DNA of 64,000 bases, from NCBI GenBank assembly GCA_963575745.1, contig CAUYUJ010018485.1, positions 126,001 through 190,000 of the forward strand, read 5' to 3'. A program made the translations under genes and the position numbers. The notes below the pieces were generated by a model, which ran no database searches, was not told the DNA's origin, and saw only the letters and a list, made by a program, of their open reading frames with translations. Within the stretch, counting starts at the first letter, position 1; each line of letters opens with the position of its first letter. Of the stretch, positions 42,280 through 53,870 are shown in pieces. The stretch is from Prorocentrum cordatum (Eukaryota > Sar > Dinophyceae > Prorocentrales > Prorocentraceae).

Positions 42280-43050
42280 GCTGCCCTTCGTGGCTCCGTT
42301 GCAGCCCTTCGTGGCCCCCTCGCTTTGTTTCGTGGCCCCGTTGCAGCCCTTCGTGGCCCCCTCGCTTTGTTTCGAAGCCCCGTTGCAGCCCCTCGTGGCC
42401 TCCTCGTTGCCCTTCGTGGCCCCGTTGCAGCCCTTCGTGGCCCCCTCGCTTTGTTTCGTGGCCCCGTTGCAGCCCTTCGTGGCCCCCTCGCTGTATTTCG
42501 TGGCCCCGTTGCAGCCCTTCGTGGCCCCGTTGCAGCCCTTCGTGGCCCTCTCGCTGCCCTTCGTGGCCCCGTTGCAGCCCTTCGTGGCCCCCTCGCTTTG
42601 CTTCGTGGCCCCATATATGTATGCCCTTCGTGGCCCCCGCTCGTTCGCGCCCGTGGTGGCCCCATATGCATGCCCTTCGTGGCCCCGCTGTCGCCCTTCG
42701 TGGCGCCCTCGCTGCCCTTCGTGTCCCCGTTGCTGCCCTCAGTGGCCCCGCCCTTACCCTCCGCGGCCCAACATACGTATGCCCTTCGTGGCCCCCGCTC
42801 GTTCGCGCCCGTTGTGGCCCCATGTGCATGCCCTTCCTGGCCCCGCTGTCGCCGTTTGTGGCCCCCTCATTGTCCTACGTGGCCCAGGTGCTACCCTCAG
42901 TGGCCCCATCGTTGCCTTCAGTGGCCCCGCATTATCTGCCCTTCGTGGCCCACGCTCGTTCGCGCTCTTCGTGGCCCCATACGCATTCCCTTCGTGTCCC
43001 CGCTGTCGCCCTTCGTGGCCTACTTCGTGTCCTTCGTGGCTCTGCTGTCG
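42280..43050 (-). repeat. 42-bp tandem array, CTTCGTGGCCCC core
   Basis: TTCGTGGCCCCCTCGCTTTG and TTCGTGGCCCCGTTGCAGCC alternate in 42-bp pairs to about 42600, then larger variants with CCATATGCATGCCCTTCGTG. In reverse complement the core is TATGGGGCCACGAAG, the core of the arrays at 1190 and 3055. A 42-bp unit stays in frame, so a 493-codon open frame crosses it; I do not call it a gene. Confidence 0.9.
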
Positions 43051-43071
43051 TTCTCTCTCGCTCTCGCTTTC

Positions 43072-43142
43072 GCTCGTCGTCGTCGTCGCCGTCGCCGTCG
43101 TTGCCGTCGTCGTCGACTTCGTCGTCGTCGTCGTCATCGTGG
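43072..43142 (+). repeat. (CGT)n microsatellite
   Basis: CGTCGTCGTCGCCGTCG-type repeats. Confidence 0.9.
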
Positions 43143-43385
43143 TCGGTCCCCTGTCCGTCCCTCTTGGGGTCGGGTCGACGGTCTGCGGCCGCCCCGCCGA
43201 TCAGCGCTGCCGCTGGCCAGGCCGACGGTCCGCGGCCGCCCCGCCGCTTGCCGGGGCCCGGCCTGCAGAGAAGAAAGGTATACCCCCCAAAAGGGGTTCG
43301 ATCGAAAACGAAAAGGGCGGGTGTCGAGGGTTTGGGAAATTCGCGTTATTCGACACTCGAGCAGATAATGGCGAACAGTCTTAAA
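43143..43385. other. No gene recognised; short GGTCGACGGTC/GGCCGACGGTCCG repeat
   Basis: GACGGTCTGCGGCCGCCCCG and GACGGTCCGCGGCCGCCCCG form a direct repeat at about 43180 and 43230. Confidence 0.5.
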
Positions 43386-43446
43386 CTGATTGTTGTTGTT
43401 GTTGTTGTTGCTGTTGCTGTTGCTGTTGTTGTTGCTGTTGTTGCTT

Positions 43447-43479
<33 letters not shown>

Positions 43480-43500
43480 TTGTTGTTGTTGTTGTTTGTT
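43386..43500 (+). repeat. (GTT)n/(GCTGTT)n microsatellite
   Basis: TTGTTGTTGTTGCTGTTGCT-type run. The entry sequence CTTAAACTGATTGTTGTTG is shared with the short run at 44265-44297. Confidence 0.95.
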
Positions 43501-43619
43501 GAACATTATTAATTCTAAAGAATAATTATTGTTGGGCCCCCTGGTGCACGCCCCCCCCCCCGCGCCTAGGCCGCAGCCACATTTTCATCATTTTCGTGAG
43601 GAAATCTCAGGTAAAACGA

Positions 43620-44100
43620 TGTCATCCAGATCCGGTTGTTTTGTTGACGCCCGCTTTCCCTGTCAAAAAACACTATAAAATGACATGTCTTGTTCTAACA
43701 TAACCAAACTTCAAGAATCCTTTGCAAAAAATGACACGAAGTGCACACTCGCGCGCGCAAGATGAAATCCTTCCAAAACCTTAGTTTTCGTAGCGATTTT
43801 AACATAAAAACATGAAAAAACCCAATGGTTTTTCAAAAAAAAAGTTTCAAAAATTCATCTTGCGCGCTCTTGCGGATTTCTGAGGAAACCCAATATTTTT
43901 TCAACATTTCTGTCAAACGGGCTCTTGCGAGCAACTTTTTCACGTGCTTCGAACTTCTGCAACAACGGTTGCGCGCATGTCAGGGCCATCATCCCTGTCA
44001 AATAATACCATATTGGACACATTCGTTTTTTCTTCGCGCGCGCACGCCGTCGTCGTCGGCCGCGGTGCCCTGAATAGTAGCCACGGTCGTCCGCATGCCA
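43620..44100 (-). repeat. Dispersed repeat, inverted relative of 61250-61890
   Basis: ATCCCTGTCAAATAATACCA (43990) is the reverse complement of TGGTATTATTTGACAGGGAT (61298). GCGCGC-bounded CATTTT/AAACCC segments agree in order. Moderately AT-rich compared with the window. Confidence 0.7.
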
Positions 44101-44814
44101 CGAAGTGAAGTGTCCGAACGTCATAGGGCGGGAAGCTGGGTGTGGGTGGTGGCGAAGAGTCGTTTGGAAATGTGGTAGAGCTTGAACCGGCCCCCCCACA
44201 AAGTGGGGGTATTGCCCGCCTCCTATGAAAACCCTGGCACTGGTGAGAACGGAGTGTCCCCAGTCTTAAATGATTGTTGTTGTTGTTGTTGTTGTTCCCC
44301 ACCGCAACACATCGAAGCCAATGCTGGTCCATGACTCCTCTGGGCTGAATGCGATCGATTCCCAGTGACATGGTTCAGGGGGACGTAAGACCTGGGTACA
44401 GGAGACTCGGAAATCCCCGACGAGGTTGTCAGAAAAATGACGAGGCCGACCCTGCATTTTGACGAGGCATCCCGCTGCAGACATCCCACGAAACTCCTCC
44501 TCGTCAAAATCCGAGGCGCGGTCGTCAAAAAACGATGGCGAACCCGAGTCCTGGCAAACCCGGGTCTTGCGCTCCCCCGAATGGTCCCCGCTGCTTGGTG
44601 CGTGCTGGGGCGACGCCGGGCCCAGGCTGCAGGGGCACTGCCCCGGGCCGAGGCAAGCTCCCCGACGCCCGCTCTCCCGGGCGATCGGGGGCCTCCCGCC
44701 GGGGCCCGTCGCCCGAGGAGCGGCGCGGAGGAGCGGCCCCCAGGGGCAGGCTGCCACGCGCCTGGCGCGCTCCCTTCGGGCCCCTGGCGGGGCACCGCGG
44801 TGCTGCCGAGTCTG
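44101..44814. other. No gene recognised; includes the 40960-type repeat
   Basis: 44380-44560 matches 40960-41110. The rest is GC-rich with overlapping frames and no motif. Confidence 0.4.
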
Positions 44815-44985
44815 AAGGGGCCCCAGGACACACAAATAAATACACACACATAAAAAGATTTCCCCCTATTTTCCTACATTTTTGGGGTTCTTGTCTTCCC
44901 CCCCACTACCCATATTTTCTCATATTTTCTGGGGGATCGACGATTCATTGTGTCTGTGTGTTTTTTTCCCTCCTGAGAGTCGTCC
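44815..44985 (+). repeat. Dispersed ~160-bp element, copy 3 of 4
   Basis: GGGGCCCCAGGACACACAAA at the start, GGGATCGACGATTCATTGTG near the end, then TCTGTGTGTTTTTTTCCCTC. Best match to copy 1. Confidence 0.7.
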
Positions 44986-45950
44986 CTCCTGCATGCAGGA
45001 AGTGTCGTCGGTGGTGGGTCGGATTCCAGGCAGTCGCACTGCGCTGCCGCGGACGGCAGAGCTCGACGAGAGGTTCGCCCCTCGGCGCTCGAGCTCCGAG
45101 GTGCCCTCCGTGGCCAGGCTTCTGGGATGACCGATCGGATAGAAGCCACTAGTCGTAATTTGATAATTCGCACGTTGGGGTTGAGTAGGGTCGGGGGGTC
45201 AGGTCTGCAGAACACCCCAAACGGACGTCAAGGGGTGCAACCAACCTGTTGGGTCCAGCTGAACTTGGTGTACCACACCTGGCGTCAAGCCAAAACTTTG
45301 GACACATTGAGAAGCGAATGGTTGGATTTTGCACATCGTCGTCGGCTTAACAGGCGAGGCGTTTGACCACCTCGGCGTCACTTTTTTGGTGGTTCTGCAG
45401 ATGAGGGCGCTCTCTGACCATCAGCCCTACTCAACCTTGGGGTCAACGCGAACTTGCCGACAAGGAGATGTCGAACATGATGTGTTGGGACGAAGGCGAC
45501 TGCAAGACGTTGAAGCGCCTTGTCTCTGTCCATCCTGGGCGCCCAGGCGCTGTCGAGAACGATCCCCGCTTCACTTCGCCACGTCTCCGGGCGAGCGCAC
45601 CCGACGGGAACGCCCCAATCAACGTCTTGGCGCACCCAGAGGGGCACGGCAGGCGGCGCACCTCCTCCCGACCCTCCTCCCGCGTGCAGGACGATGCCAC
45701 CCCCCCCATCCTCCGCGGACAGGCACGCGGCCCCTCTTCACTCCTCCTGCTCCTGCACCTGCTCCCCCTTGCTGCTGCTCATGGCGGTCATGGTGATCCT
45801 GTGGCCATGCACACCTGTCTTGCCACCTTCCCACGGCAAAGCCCTGCGGGGAGGTGGGGGCGCACTAGCCTACTCCCCCATTCCTCCTCCCCCCCCCCCT
45901 CTGTCAGTGGCCCACGGACGCCGCCAGCTTCCTCCTCCTAGTCACCACAC
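44986..45950. other. No gene recognised; GTTGAGTAGGG inverted repeat
   Basis: TTGGGGTTGAGTAGGG (45175) faces CCCTACTCAACCTTGGGG (45426), bounding a ~270-bp segment. The rest has overlapping frames without motifs. Confidence 0.4.
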
Positions 45951-46455
45951 GCTTGTTCTGCTTATTCTTCTTGCAGCTCCTCCTCCCTCTCCTCCTCCTA
46001 CTCCCCCTTCCAATTCCTCCTCTCTCTGACTCCTCCTCCATCCTCTTCCTCCTTATCCTTCCCCCTCCTTCCCCTGCCTCCTCCTTCCCCTGCCTCCTCC
46101 CTCTTCTCCTCCTCCTGCTCCTGCTCCTCCTCCTCCTCCTCCTCCTCCTCATCTCTACCCTCCTTCTTCCACTCTTCTCTCCTCCTCCACCTCCTCCTAG
46201 TGCACCCAGTCCTCCTTCTCCCTCTTTCTCCCTCCGTCTCCTCAGTTTCTTGCTTCTCCTTGTCCTTCCTCTTCCCTCAATCTCCTTCTCCTCCTTCTCC
46301 TCCCTCCAGCTCCTCCCCTGTCCTTCTTTCTCATTGCCCTCCTCTTCCTTTTCTCTCTGTCTGCCTCCCTCTCTCTCTCGCCTCCTCCTTCGCCCCCTCC
46401 ACCACCTCCTTCCTCCTTCCTCCTCCTCCCTCCTCCTCCTCCTCCTCCTCCAACT
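45951..46455 (+). repeat. Pyrimidine (CTC)n tract
   Basis: CT-rich with several CTC runs; Ser/Leu/Pro frames are artefacts. Confidence 0.85.
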
Positions 46456-46730
46456 CTGTCTCCCAACAAGTCACCCAACTGACGGCCTCTATCAAGCCAT
46501 GCGTCCTTCGCCTGCTGCGTCCAGTTGTCGACCCGCTGATTGAACTTTTCCTGAGGGGAAGAGGGAACTAGGATTTCATATGAGAAGGATGAGAGACGTG
46601 CTCGTGCATGATAGAGGGATGAGAAGAATCAGTAGGAGGAGCAGGAGGAGGGAGACGAGGAATGTAGGTAAGAGAAAGAGGAAATCGGAGGGGGAGGGCG
46701 AGGAGGATGAGGACTAAACATCACCGGCCC
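46456..46730. other. No gene recognised
   Basis: Short mixed sequence, then GA-rich stretch at 46570-46715. Confidence 0.45.
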
Positions 46731-46985
46731 CCCTCCTCTTCCTCCTCCTCCTCCTCCTCCTCTTCATCCTCCTCCTCCTCTCCTTTCTTCTCCTATCTCC
46801 TCTCTTCTCTTCTCTTCCCCTCTCCTCTCCTCTACTCTCCTCTTCTCTCCTGTCCTCTCCTCATCTCTCCCCTCCTCTCCTCCTCCGCTCCTCTCCGCGT
46901 CGCTTCGCTTCTCTTCCCTTCCCGCTCCTGCCCCTCCCGTTGCTCCTCCTCCTCCTCCTCCTCCTCCTCCTCCGCCGCCGTGGTA
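46731..46985 (+). repeat. CTC/TCTCCTC pyrimidine tract
   Basis: CTCCTCCTC runs flank a TCTCCTCTCCTC pentamer-type stretch (46795-46870). Confidence 0.9.
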
Positions 46986-47184
46986 TTCTTTCACGACGCG
47001 AGGGCGTCCAGGCACGGCGACGACGCAGACGCCGCGCCGCGCTCCTCCTCCAGCGCCGCCAGCTCGGCGGCCGTCGGCAGCAGGGGTGACAGCGGGGCGC
47101 CGGAGAGCAGCGCGCCCAGCAGCCGCGCGGCCGCCTGCGGCCTGTACTGCGGGACCATGTGGCCCGCGCCGTGGACGGTCACGA

Positions 47185-47395
47185 AGGACCTCGGCGGGGA
47201 GGGGGAGGGGGGAGGGGAGGGGGAGAGGGGGGAGGGGGGGCGGAGGGGGGGGAGGGGGGGGAGGTGGGGGGGGGAAAGGGAGGTGGGGGGGGAGGGGGGG
47301 GGGAGGGGAAGGGGAGGGGGGGGGGGGGAGGGGGAGGGGGGTGGGGAGGGGGGGAGGGGGGGAGGGGGAGGGGGTGGGAGGTGGGGGGGGAAGAC
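47185..47395 (+). repeat. G-rich (GGGGGA)n tract
   Basis: About 210 bp in which nearly every base is G, with single A or T spacers. Strong G-quadruplex potential on the plus strand. Confidence 0.95.
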
Positions 47396-47424
47396 TTGGC
47401 CCTGTACCTAGCCCTGTTCGCGCT

Positions 47425-48900
47425 TCAAGAGAATGGTGCCGCTATTTGGAGCCACTGTGGCCCGCATGGGCGATGGTAGTCGCACTGGTAGCTCTGGTGG
47501 ACCCCCTCGCGCATGCTTCGTGAATGGTGAGCAACGCGGCCGTAAAGACGGAAGGTTCCCTTGCAATGGTTGGATCCTGCGAGAGCGTGAAGATCAATGA
47601 TTGAGGGTGGAGGACTGTGTCTCTCGATGTGAGCTCGACATCCGACCACCTGGTGGCGTCTTGGTGAACGCGTCTGGCGATGAGTTCCATGGCGTGTGTG
47701 ACCCGATATGTTCGCCGTTGGTCCTCTGTGGAGCCCGAGATGGCGTAGGTTCTCGTCGGGGTAGAACAGGACAGTACCACCTGCCCTGAAAAGCGGGCGT
47801 TCCTGATCGAACCTGGTTCTTCTCTGAGAACGACGTCTCTCCTGGCAAGCTTGTGGCGGGGTTCTGCGTCGATGCCTGGTGGCCTCTGGATTTCCGCGTT
47901 GCCTGGTAATTACCTCCGCATCCGCCTCAGGTTGCTCTTTTTCGGTGTGCAGAACGCGCCGTGGTGGATCAGCGGGTAGCAGCGGTCCATTGCTGACCGA
48001 GCTTTGGTAAGCTCCTGGTCGGACACCGTGGTGCGGCGCTGGGCCCCGGGGTTCCCAAGAGCCCGAGATCACGGAGCACCGGCTTGGATGCTGCGGCAGT
48101 TGAAGCCGCGAGCGCTGGCCCCTTCAACCGAGGCGTAAGAGCAGACCCAGCTGTTAGCGGCCCCTTGTGTGGCACTGCTTGGTGGGCCACGCCGTGAAGC
48201 ACTGCTGGTGCCTTCGCCAGCGCGGCCAATTTACCGAGAGTGCAACACGGGTTGGGCGCAGAAGGGGCATGCCTTACAGGGGCGGTTGCCTTTGGGGCAG
48301 GCCTATCCGCCAGGCAGCTAGTCGTTTGTGGTGGCCCGCCTGCGCCGCGAGGCATCGGGGCCCCGGCTTTCGTTGGTGGTCTGGGCAACCAGGGAAGGGC
48401 TGATGGCCGGCTCCCTAAGTTTGCGTGGCGAGAGGAGAGCATTGGCGTTGAGATGTCGACGAACGCAAGTCTGTCAGCCGCTGGGTGCTTTTCTTCCGCC
48501 CGTCAAGGGCTTGCCGTCGACCGCGAAGAGAACCCTGCAGCGGAACATCGAGCTGGTCATGGCACGGTGCCCGTAGAGGGTGTCAACCCGTGGCATGTAC
48601 GACACATCGTTGGTTTGGTGGTCGTCGGGCGCGGCGAAACGAGGCCATCCTCGTGCGCGTGTGGTGCCGGGTATATGGAGAACATCCCAGTGAGGCGCGT
48701 GGTGGTCCTGGCTGCAGGATCGAGCTGGTGTTGTTCCATGATTCTGTCAACGTCCAGCCTGTCCTGGCTACAGTCGACGGACGAGCAGATGCCCTCCATG
48801 CACACGTCGGGGCTCTCCCCGTCCGGGCTGTCCACGTGCTTCCAAGGGGTGAGCTTGCCATTGAGGGCCCTGGTGGACCTCTTGGGCGCATCAGGCACCC
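47425..48900 (-). other. Coding-like minus-strand frames, unrecognised and broken
   Basis: Several adjoining minus-strand frames look more protein-like than the window average. At 47442-47780 one reads RVTHAMELIARRVHQDATRW and WSDVELTSRDTVLHPQS. At 47969-48442 there is an Ala/Pro-rich frame with APVRHAPSAPNPCC. They are in different phases with no consistent splice sites, so an old mobile-element ORF or repeatedly frameshifted pseudogene is likelier than a working gene. I recognise no domain. Confidence 0.25.
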
Positions 48901-48924
48901 CTGGCCCGTGGGAACTGGAGGCCT

Positions 48925-49032
48925 GGGATGAGGAGGAGGAGTAGGAGGAGGAGGAGGAGGAGGAGGAGGAGGAGTAGGAGGAGGAGGAGAAGGAGGAGTA
49001 GGAGGAGGAGTAGGAGGAGGAGGAGGAGGAGG
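48925..49032 (+). repeat. (GGA)n/(GTAGGAGGA)n tract
   Basis: GGAGGAGGAGTAGGAGGAGG-type repeats. Confidence 0.9.
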
Positions 49033-49284
49033 GTGCATTGCCGCGGCCGGCGTTGGGTGGGCTCGTCATGGTGGCCAGCAAGTTGCTCGCGCCGCGCGTC
49101 CCGACCGGGGTCGCCGCTCTCCTGCGCGCTCCCTCTGGCAGGCTCGGCCCTGGCCCTGGCAGCCAGGTCTCTGCAGAGAAGACCGACAGCTCGTTCTGCG
49201 GTCGTGCTGTGGGATTCGCTGTCGGGTGGTGGTGTAGGCTTAGGTCGGGCATGTCCACCTACGAGCGGATTTGCATACAACCAT

Positions 49285-49400
49285 ATTTAAACCATACCCA
49301 AGCATGCTCAAAGATGGTAGACAAATCGTCCCCATACTATTTTTTGCCTCTTTGTGAATAGTCCTCCTGTAGAGGGACAGGCCCGACTGAAGTGTAGGCT
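49285..49400 (+). repeat. Dispersed repeat shared with 21985-22062
   Basis: ACAAATCGTCCCCATACTAT, TTTGTGAATAGTCC and AGGGACAGGCCCGACT match the copy at 21985 in order. Confidence 0.6.
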
Positions 49401-49517
49401 CGCGCCCTGGCGCCCGTCGGGTCTGCCTCGTCGACGAGCTGCTTTGAGGGCAGGGGTGGCGCTGGTGCGCCGGCCGCTGCCTCCGTGCGTCGCCCAGACT
49501 GACGGGTCTCTTGGTGC

Positions 49518-49696
49518 GACGAGGAGGAGGAGGAGGAGGAGGAGGAGGAGGAGGAGGAGGAGGAGGAGGAGGAGGAGGAGGAGGAGGAGGAGAAGGAGGA
49601 AGGGAGGAGGAGGGAGGAGAGGAGGAGGGGGAGGAAGGGGAGGAGGAGGAGGAGAAGGAGGAGGAGGAGGAGGAGGAGGAGGAGGAGGAGGAGGAT
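49518..49696 (+). repeat. (GGA)n tract
   Basis: Dense GGA repeats. Confidence 0.95.
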
Positions 49697-49982
49697 GAGG
49701 CCCTGCGGCCGATCCGATTCGACCCCGACCCCGTGCCGATCCCGGCCCGACTCGATGCACATCCAGCTTTGGTCGGGTGCCCCGAGTGGGTGCTGGCGGA
49801 TCCTGCACACGACCGCCATCGCCATCATCCGCCACAATGGGAGGGGGACGCGGCGCTTCCCCGCCCTCTGGGGGCGACTTGAGTGAGGGGTCCAGATTGA
49901 GGGGTCCTGATGCCCCTCCGTCAGCACCGGCAGGGGGACGTCGGGGCGGAAGCCGCCTTCAGAGGTCGTCGTGTGGTTCTTG
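49697..49982. other. No gene recognised; segment duplicated around 50190
   Basis: TCAGCACCGGCAGGGGGACG (49920) and TCAGCACGAGCAGGGGGACG (50174), each followed by GCGGA-GCCGCCTTC and AGGTCGTC, form a ~250-bp direct duplication that spans element copy 4. Confidence 0.55.
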
Positions 49983-50143
49983 GAGGGGCCCAAGGACACA
50001 CAGAGAACAAGACAGAGATCCCATGATTCCCTATAGTTTCCAACATTTTCTGGATTTTCGTCTTCCCCCCCACTTCCCATATTTTCCCAGATTTTCCTGG
50101 GAGTCGACGATGAATTGTGTCTGTGTGTGTTTCCCCCCCTGAA
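49983..50143 (+). repeat. Dispersed ~160-bp element, copy 4 of 4
   Basis: GGAGGGGCCCAAGGACACAC at the start; GGGAGTCGACGATGAATTGT and TGTGTGTGTTTCCCCCCCTG at the end. It lies between two copies of a TCAGCACnnGCAGGGGGACG segment. Confidence 0.7.
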
Positions 50144-50244
50144 TTGATGGGTCTTGGTGCGATGCCCAACTCCGTCAGCACGAGCAGGGGGACGTCAGGG
50201 CGGATGCCGCCTTCGGAGGTCGTCTTGTCGTTCTTGTGGGCCAA

Positions 50245-50455
50245 CCACCTCCTCCTCCTCTTCCTCCTCGTCGTCGTCCTCCTCCTCGTCGTCGTCGTCG
50301 TCCTCCTCCTCCTCCTCCTCCTCCTCCCGCCATCTCCTCCGTCATCCCTTCTCCTCTCTTCCCTCTCCTCCGCCTCCTCCTCTCCTCCTCCTCCTACTCC
50401 TCCTCCTCCTCCTCTTCCTCCTCCTCCTCCTCCTCCTCCTCCTCGTGCCGGTCTG
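50245..50455 (+). repeat. (CTC)n/(CGT)n tract
   Basis: CTCCTCCTC with GTCGTCGTC inserts. Confidence 0.9.
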
Positions 50456-50499
50456 GGGCGCCGTGGTGCCATGCCCGCAGGGTCTTAATTGCTTAGAAA

Positions 50500-52677
50500 G
50501 GTTTTACCTCCTGCGATCATGCCGTCGAGGACGTCCGCGGCAAAGTAAGCACCCGCGTCGGTGACCTCTGCTGTGACAAGCACCTGGGCGTGGTCACCCA
50601 CTCCATGTGCGCCCCGAGTCTGCGGGCGCGAGGCGGGGCTTCGTCGAGACATGGGACGTCCCATCTGACGAGGAGCTGAAGAACTTTAGAGTATACGAGC
50701 TTCGCGGCGTGTTCGCCGGCTCTGAAGTTCTGGGCAAGGGCTATGTGGTACCATGACCCGACTGGGACTGGTCTGGCTTCGCGCGTCAGCATCCCGCATT
50801 CGGGTGATCAGCAGACCCTGGGGCTGGTTGTGAGCGCTTGGCTGCAGTTGTCGGCCGAGTGCACAGGGTGGGCACTGACGTGGGCGCGGTCTGGTGACCT
50901 CGCGCCTGCCGTCTCCCGCCGTGGGCCTGGTATGAGAGTCCACTCAGAATAGCAGATACGTTTGGGGTTCTGGATTCTGGTGGCGTGGAGGAAGACCCCG
51001 TGTTCGTAAACGTGTTCGTCGGTTCAGCGAGGTCCCAAGTGGGCCAAAGGAAAATGGCGCAGCCAGACGTCGCAACGTCCACCCTGAGCCATGTGACTCC
51101 GCTAGTCTGCTGCTGAACGGAAGTTTCGCGCAGGCCAGTCACGTGCATCGTGGAGTCAAGTTCACGCAGATCGCCCAGGGGGCCTCTCGAGAGAGTCGCG
51201 CTCTTTCGGCGCGTGGACCGTGGTGTCTCTGGCAGATGCCCTGCCGTTGACTAAGTTGAGCAGTCGCGCTGGGGCTTGAGCGGCACGGCACCGTGGTCGC
51301 GTTCAGAGGACCTCGGGTGCGTCACGCCCCGTGGGGGAAGGGGGAACGACCCGTGGCAGTCGCTTGGCGTCGACCCCTTATCCTCCCGGCCAGAGCTTCG
51401 GGCGGGGGCCTCGGCGCCGCGCTCTCGCCGCATCCAGCGCGCTGCAGTACGGGTGCAGTTGGGCGCTCGGGCGACCTGCTCATAAGTTTCCGCCCTGCCA
51501 GCAAGGCTGGCGCCTCTGCCGCTGTGGCGGGGGCTGTGGCTGCAGTGGCGCCTGCGTGGTCGCCCGCGCGGCCTGGCCGCGGCTCTCCTCCAGGGGGGGG
51601 GGCATGAGGTTTTGTGAGGCGCGAAACGTGGGCGAAGTGAGCGCGACCTCGGGGGGTTGTCGTGGGGCGAGGAGGCCTGGCAGATCGGCTGTGGGCGCGC
51701 TCGCTCTGGTGAGCGTGCTGCCCCATGTCCTTCCTCCGCAGCAACGACGGGCCCGAGCTCCCAGTGGGCCCTGGCCCAGATACCATTCAACCGTGCGGAC
51801 ACTCGTGGCATAGCCGAGACCGGGCAACAGGATGAAGCCCATGCTGGTGAGCACGGCTCGCCAAGTGTGTAGTGATGAAACCCTTTGTCCAAATTCCTGC
51901 TTGGGCCGTAGCTGGTGTGGCCACGTGGGCGACTGCGGCCACTTTATCAGGGACATTGCGCGTAAAGGTCCCGATGGTGGTCGCCCCCGCGGTCGTGCTA
52001 CAGGGCTTTTTACTACGCGTGGCCGCTGCTTGCCGTCCCCTTCCCGTGGTCGGGCGGTGGTTGGGCTGGGCTGCCTGCGTGCGTGGGACACTGGGCGCGC
52101 TGTCCGCGGCGCCCGCTCCGACGGCGAAGGTGGCGAGGAGGCGACGCCACAAACGACTGATGCCCATGCCTGAGATGACTGCCGAGGTCCCAAGATTTCC
52201 ATCCGAATCCTGGCCTGGTGGCCATGAGGGTGGATGCGCAGATGGCTGGCCCCTGTCACTGTCGCTGACAACGGCCTCGTGGGCCCAGCAGAGACGTGCG
52301 AGGAGACCCCTGATGGCGCCTGCCTTGTCGATGATACCGACGAGAAGTTCGAGTGTAGCATTGGCCGTCACAGTGGTGTGAGACCGCTGGTCTTGCGACC
52401 GCGCGTGTACTTGTTTCGTCGTCGTAGTGGGGCGTGTCGTTATGCTCGGGTCAGAGTCACCGTCGTTGGGCACCTCCTCTGAGACGAAATCTACACTGGC
52501 AGCGATGAAGATCCAAAACGCGATGAATGGCCTGTTCGCTAAGTAGCTGCAGCCGTGAGGCCCCTGCCCGTCGTCGGTCCTATCGTGGCTTCGAAGAGGG
52601 GTGTCATGGGACTCGTCCTGCGACTCGTCGCCTGTTGGCGTCTGCGGCAGTGTTGCGTCGGAAGCGTCCCCGTCCCT

Positions 52678-52722
<45 letters not shown>

Positions 52723-53570
52723 TCGTGTTCGGCGGGGTCCCTGGTGGAGGCGGCGGCGGTCGCGTGGCGCTCGGCCGTCGTCGATCTCGCTGTTCTTGTT
52801 GGATGCCTCGTGACATGTGGAGGCATGCGGCCGCGGTGGCCTCCCCGTGGAGATGGCGGACGCACGTGGCCAGGCAGGCTGCGCGGGCGGAGGAATTCCG
52901 CGGGCTCCCCGCCTCGCTGTGCGTGCCCGATCGGCGCGCCGAGGGCGACCACATCGCAGCTGTGCTGAGCATGCGATCGAGAAGTTGCTGTCGAGGCTGG
53001 TTCGCCACTCTCGGCATCGTGCGGCGCGGGCATTGCCGGGGACTGTGGCGCATGCAGGTCTGAAGGAGAAAGCCCCTCGCCAGTCCCCGATATGGTCGTT
53101 CACAGGGCTGTCCGCGCCGTCGGGGTCTTGGATGGGGTCGTCGCCCTTCGGCGTGGACCTTCGGCGTCAGGGCTAGTGACCCTCGGTCAGTTGGCGCGCG
53201 GGGCGGGTGTGCCCTGATCCTCGGGCAGCCGATCAGGACTGGTGCCCCTGGGCGCCGTGGTCGCAGTGTCGTTGCCTGGCAGCATTGGTGAACTGGGAGC
53301 TGGCCTTCTCCTGGGGACGTGCGGAGCAGGACCCGACGTAGAGCCTGGGCGATGCTCGTGGTGGAGCGTCCCCCTGGCCGCAACAGCTGCGTTGCCTGGC
53401 CATTGCCGTAGGTGTCTGCCTCGCTTCAGAAGCTGGTGGACGTCCCGCGTTGAACTCAACTCGAGGCGCTACGGGTGTGGGTGCGGTTGACTGCTGGTTT
53501 GGTCGGCCATGAGACCTGGGCCGGCACGGAAACGGAAAGAGCGTTTCAGCAACCTGCCCGAGATGGCTCA
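50500..53570 (-). other. Coding-like minus-strand frames, decayed, function unknown
   Basis: Successive minus-strand frames contain protein-like stretches. 52361-52790 includes NRPFIAFWIFIAASVDFVSE (possible membrane segment) and ATLELLVGIIDKAGAIRGLL. 51780-51870 includes LTSMGFILLPGLGYATSVRT (hydrophobic). 50517-50792 includes GSWYHIALAQNFRAGEHAAK. They sit in different phases and are cut by a (GT)n microsatellite at 52678-52719. I could not connect them by AG|G splicing. An old multi-copy element ORF is my best guess; a heavily split membrane-protein gene is the alternative. Confidence 0.3.
52678..52719 (+). repeat. (GT)n microsatellite
   Basis: About 20 GT units. Confidence 0.97.
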
Positions 53571-53574
53571 TGGC

Positions 53575-53870
53575 ACCCTTCGCTCTTGGGAGCCTTGGTG
53601 GTAAGAGCTTGTTGTGTCACCGCTCGTTCTTGGGAGCCTTATTGGTAAGCGCGTGTTAGGTCACCGCTCTCTGTTGGGAGCCTTGCTGGGAAGAGTTTGT
53701 TGCGTTAACGCTCTCTGTTCAGAGTCCTCGTGCCCAGAGATGCTTACGTTGCCGCTCGCTCTTGGCAGCCTTGGTGGTAAAAGCTTGTTGCGTCACCGCT
53801 CGCTCTTGGGAGCCTTGCTGGTAAGCGCGTGCTACGTCACCGCTCTCAGTTGGGAGCCTTTCTCCTCCTC
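53575..53870 (+). repeat. ~45-bp tandem array, GGGAGCCTTGGTGGTAAG core
   Basis: Six degenerate copies of CGCTCTTGGGAGCCTTGnTGGTAAG followed by CnTGTTnCGTCACCGCT. Confidence 0.85.

Noticed and set aside
41903-43384. 493-codon open frame on the plus strand
   Set aside because: It is the translation of a 42-bp tandem repeat (a multiple of three, so frame is kept) joined to simple repeats. The opposite strand is open too. No motif, start context or splice signal.
51872-52381. 170-codon plus-strand frame with hydrophobic stretches
   Set aside because: Antisense to the minus-strand coding-like frames. Hydrophobicity arises from GCC/GTG-rich codons and no topology or family is recognisable.
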